Origin: Clostridia bacterium | GTDB lineage: Bacteria; Bacillota; Clostridia; Oscillospirales; Acutalibacteraceae | Assembly: GCA_030526115.1 (NCBI GenBank) | Contig: JAUNDK010000023.1 | Span: 1-33,764 of the forward strand | Reading direction: 5' to 3' | DNA: 33,764 bases | Part shown: piece by piece, positions 31,967 through 33,764 of the stretch | Position numbering within the stretch: position 1 is the stretch's first letter | Layout: every line of letters begins with the position of its first letter | The notes under the pieces: model-generated | What the model was told of the DNA's origin: nothing | The model's database searches: none | Seen by the model: only the letters and a program-made list of their open reading frames with translations | Position numbers and translations under genes: made by a program

Positions 31967-33163
31967 ATGCTTACACTCGATAAGATATTCAATGCTTCAG
32001 TTGTGCTTAAAGACATATTAAGAGAAACAAAGCTTGTCAAGGCAAACGGAATTGCCCCTGACTGTGACCTCTGGTTCAAGCCTGAGAACCTTCAGATTAC
32101 AGGTTCCTTCAAGGTAAGAGGATCCGGATACAAAATCGCAAACCTCACAGAGGAAGAAAAAGCAAGAGGTGTTATCGCATGTTCTGCGGGTAACCACGCT
32201 CAGGGTGTTGCTCTTGCCGCTTCAAAGCAGGGAATCAAGTCCCTCATCTGTCTCCCCGATTCCGCCCCTATCTCCAAGGTTGAGGCTACAAAGGGCTATG
32301 GTGCAGATGTATGCCTCGTAAACGGTGTTTATGACGATGCTTACAACAAGGCTCTTGAGCTTCGTGACGAGATGGGTTACACCTTTGTTCATCCTTTCGA
32401 TGATGAAGATGTTATCGCAGGTCAGGGTACTATCGGTCTTGAGATTATTCAGGAGATGAGCGATGTCGATGCAATCATCGTGCCGATCGGCGGTGGCGGA
32501 CTTATCTCAGGTATTGCCTATGCTGTAAAGCAGATAAGCCCAAAGACAAAGGTCTACGGTGTTCAGGCAGCAGGCGCTCCAAGCATGTTCAACTCCGTAA
32601 AGAACGGCTGCATAGAGACTTTACCAAGTGTTTCCACAATCGCAGACGGTATTGCAGTTAAGCAGCCGGGTGTAAATACCTTCGATCTCGTTTCCAACTA
32701 TGTTGATGACATCTGCCTCGTAACAGAGGACGAAATTGCGGCGGCTATTCTTACACTCATCGAAAAGCAGAAGATGTGTGCTGAGGGTGCAGGTGCTGTT
32801 GCTGTTGCGGCTGCCATGTTTGACAAGCTCCCAATCAAGGGTAAGAAAGTTGTCAGCGTAATCTCCGGCGGTAACATAGATGTTACAAGCCTTTCAAGAG
32901 TTATCGAGAGAGGTCTCATCAAGGCAGGTAGAAAGTCTATGCTGGTTATCGAGCTTGTTGACAAGCCGGGTCAGCTTCAGGAGGTTTCCTCAATTATCTC
33001 CGAGCATGGCGGTAACGTTACAGGTGTTCACTATGAGCAGACAGGCGACACAGAGAGCATCAATGTTTGTGTACTCAGAATCAGCCTCGAGACAAGAAAC
33101 TATGCCCATGTTCTTGAGATTGAAAATGCTCTTCAGGAGAGAGGCTTCCGCCTTCAGAAATAA
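31967..33163 (+). CDS. ilvA: Threonine dehydratase (short form with one ACT domain)
   Basis: A 398-residue PLP enzyme that deaminates threonine to 2-oxobutyrate, the first step to isoleucine. The PLP lysine Lys49 is in ITGSFKVRGS, SAGNHAQG is at 73-80 and the phosphate loop GGGGLISG follows. The C-terminal 75 residues (from about SMLVIELVDKPGQL) form a single ACT domain, likely an effector site. Short ACT-bearing enzymes include both biosynthetic and catabolic forms; the ilvB gene downstream favours the biosynthetic role. The ATG follows AGAAGG just after the T-box terminator. Confidence 0.92.
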   Translation: MLTLDKIFNASVVLKDILRETKLVKANGIAPDCDLWFKPENLQITGSFKVRGSGYKIANLTEEEKARGVIACSAGNHAQGVALAASKQGIKSLICLPDSAPISKVEATKGYGADVCLVNGVYDDAYNKALELRDEMGYTFVHPFDDEDVIAGQGTIGLEIIQEMSDVDAIIVPIGGGGLISGIAYAVKQISPKTKVYGVQAAGAPSMFNSVKNGCIETLPSVSTIADGIAVKQPGVNTFDLVSNYVDDICLVTEDEIAAAILTLIEKQKMCAEGAGAVAVAAAMFDKLPIKGKKVVSVISGGNIDVTSLSRVIERGLIKAGRKSMLVIELVDKPGQLQEVSSIISEHGGNVTGVHYEQTGDTESINVCVLRISLETRNYAHVLEIENALQERGFRLQK

Positions 33164-33194
33164 ATGATTCGGGCTGAATAAATATATTTATCGG

Positions 33195-33223
33195 TTGACA
33201 AATCGCTTATAAATCTATATTAT
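33195..33223 (+). promoter_or_regulatory. Promoter of ilvB
   Basis: Consensus TTGACA (33195-33200), 17 nt, TATTAT (33218-33223). ilvB can thus be transcribed without passing the T-box. Confidence 0.7.
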
Positions 33224-33238
33224 TAAACACAATACGCT

Positions 33239-33262
33239 TTTTAACGTGCTAAATCGTTAAAA
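33239..33262. promoter_or_regulatory. Inverted repeat in the ilvB leader
   Basis: TTTTAACG (33239-33246) and CGTTAAAA (33255-33262) are perfect 8-bp arms with an 8-nt spacer, just after the predicted start. It could be an operator or a small RNA hairpin; no regulator is indicated. Confidence 0.4.
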
Positions 33263-33314
33263 TTCATAAAATACTGTAAATTTTTAATATACTATATATA
33301 AAGGAGAAACTCAC

Positions 33315-33764
33315 ATGTTGCTTACAGGCGCAGATATACTTGTCAGAACCCTCATAGACCAGGGCTGTGACACTGTCTTCGGTTATCCGGGTGGACAGAT
33401 TATCAAGGTTTATGACTCTCTCTATAAGTATCAGGATGAGCTTCATCATGTATTAACCGCCCACGAGCAGGGCGCAGCCCATGCCGCTGACGGTTACGCA
33501 AGATCCACAGGTAAACCGGGTGTTGTAATTGCCACATCTGGTCCCGGTGCCACAAACCTCGTAACAGGTATTGCCACAGCTTATCTCGATTCCATTCCGC
33601 TTGTTGCCATCACAGGTAACGTAGCTACAACAAAAATCGGTACAGACTCCTTCCAGGAGCTGGATATCACCGGTGTAACACTTCCGATTACAAAGCATAA
33701 CTTCTTCGTCGGTTCCGTAGAGGACCTTCAGAGTACAATAAGAGAGGCTTTCAGTATTGCAACA
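33315..33764 (+). CDS. ilvB: Acetolactate synthase large subunit, N-terminal fragment
   Basis: The first 150 codons are present; the gene runs off the right edge. It shows the thiamine-diphosphate enzyme N-domain: GYPGGQI (23-29), the conserved Glu51 in [15 protein letters not shown], and [14 protein letters not shown]. The enzyme makes acetolactate or acetohydroxybutyrate for valine, leucine and isoleucine. The ATG lies 8 nt after AAGGAG. It has its own promoter 90 bp upstream. FAD-binding and C-terminal parts are outside the window. Confidence 0.95.
   Translation, partial: MLLTGADILVRTLIDQGCDTVFGYPGGQIIKVYDSLYKYQDELHHVLTAHEQGAAHAADGYARSTGKPGVVIATSGPGATNLVTGIATAYLDSIPLVAITGNVATTKIGTDSFQELDITGVTLPITKHNFFVGSVEDLQSTIREAFSIAT

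Noticed and set aside
1-33764. CRISPR arrays, tRNA/rRNA genes, transposases, phage genes
   Set aside because: None seen on either strand; short repeats found are isolated inverted repeats, not regular arrays.

Overview
The window looks like the chromosome of a Gram-positive, Clostridia-type Firmicute, most likely a gut bacterium of the Ruminococcaceae/Oscillospiraceae kind. The reasons are the FabK-type fatty acid synthesis operon under a MarR/FabT-like regulator, a MurT/GatD-type pair, a T-box leader, strong AGGAGG ribosome sites with some TTG starts, and a beta-glucuronidase. Genus cannot be fixed from the sequence alone. No rRNA, tRNA, CRISPR array, transposase or phage gene was seen.

Layout. 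(1) 1-5601, minus strand: a type II fatty acid synthesis operon, in transcription order marR/fabT-like, fabH, fabK, fabD, fabG, fabF, fabZ (cut by the window edge). Its near-consensus promoter is overlapped by a palindrome, as expected for autorepression. acpP and accB are not in their common places. (2) 5685-7021: hflX, divergent. (3) 7043-13315: arginine cluster argH-argC-argJ-argB-argD. ARG-box-like repeats and a folded leader precede argH, and a structured non-coding element separates argC from argJ. argG is absent. (4) 13355-15288: a GH2 beta-glucuronidase with its own promoter and a shared bidirectional terminator. (5) 15296-24054, minus strand: an oligopeptide-type ABC transporter, oppA-oppB-oppC-oppD-oppF, plus a small DUF3899-like membrane protein. 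Both ATPases carry long charged helical insertions and the OppC permease carries a large extracellular insertion. (6) 24102-27943: a divergent pair, an aconitase-superfamily hydratase (minus) and an aldo/keto reductase with a C-terminal ferredoxin domain (plus). The reductase promoter overlaps a LacI/CcpA-type palindrome. (7) 27946-28225: a compact locus of two convergent strong promoters, a 26-residue cationic peptide whose ribosome site lies in a hairpin, a shared bidirectional terminator and a predicted antisense RNA. This resembles a type I toxin-antitoxin module. (8) 28293-31590: murT, a GatD-like partner lacking the glutaminase catalytic residues, and a TTG-started membrane protein with a very basic N-terminus. 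(9) 31616-33764: a T-box leader and ilvA, then ilvB (cut by the window edge) from its own promoter.

Most of the window is housekeeping metabolism: lipid, arginine and branched-chain amino acid synthesis, peptide uptake and peptidoglycan amidation. The parts most worth following up are the antisense/small-peptide locus, the catalytically defective GatD-like protein, the enlarged Opp components, and several structured leaders and intergenic RNAs.
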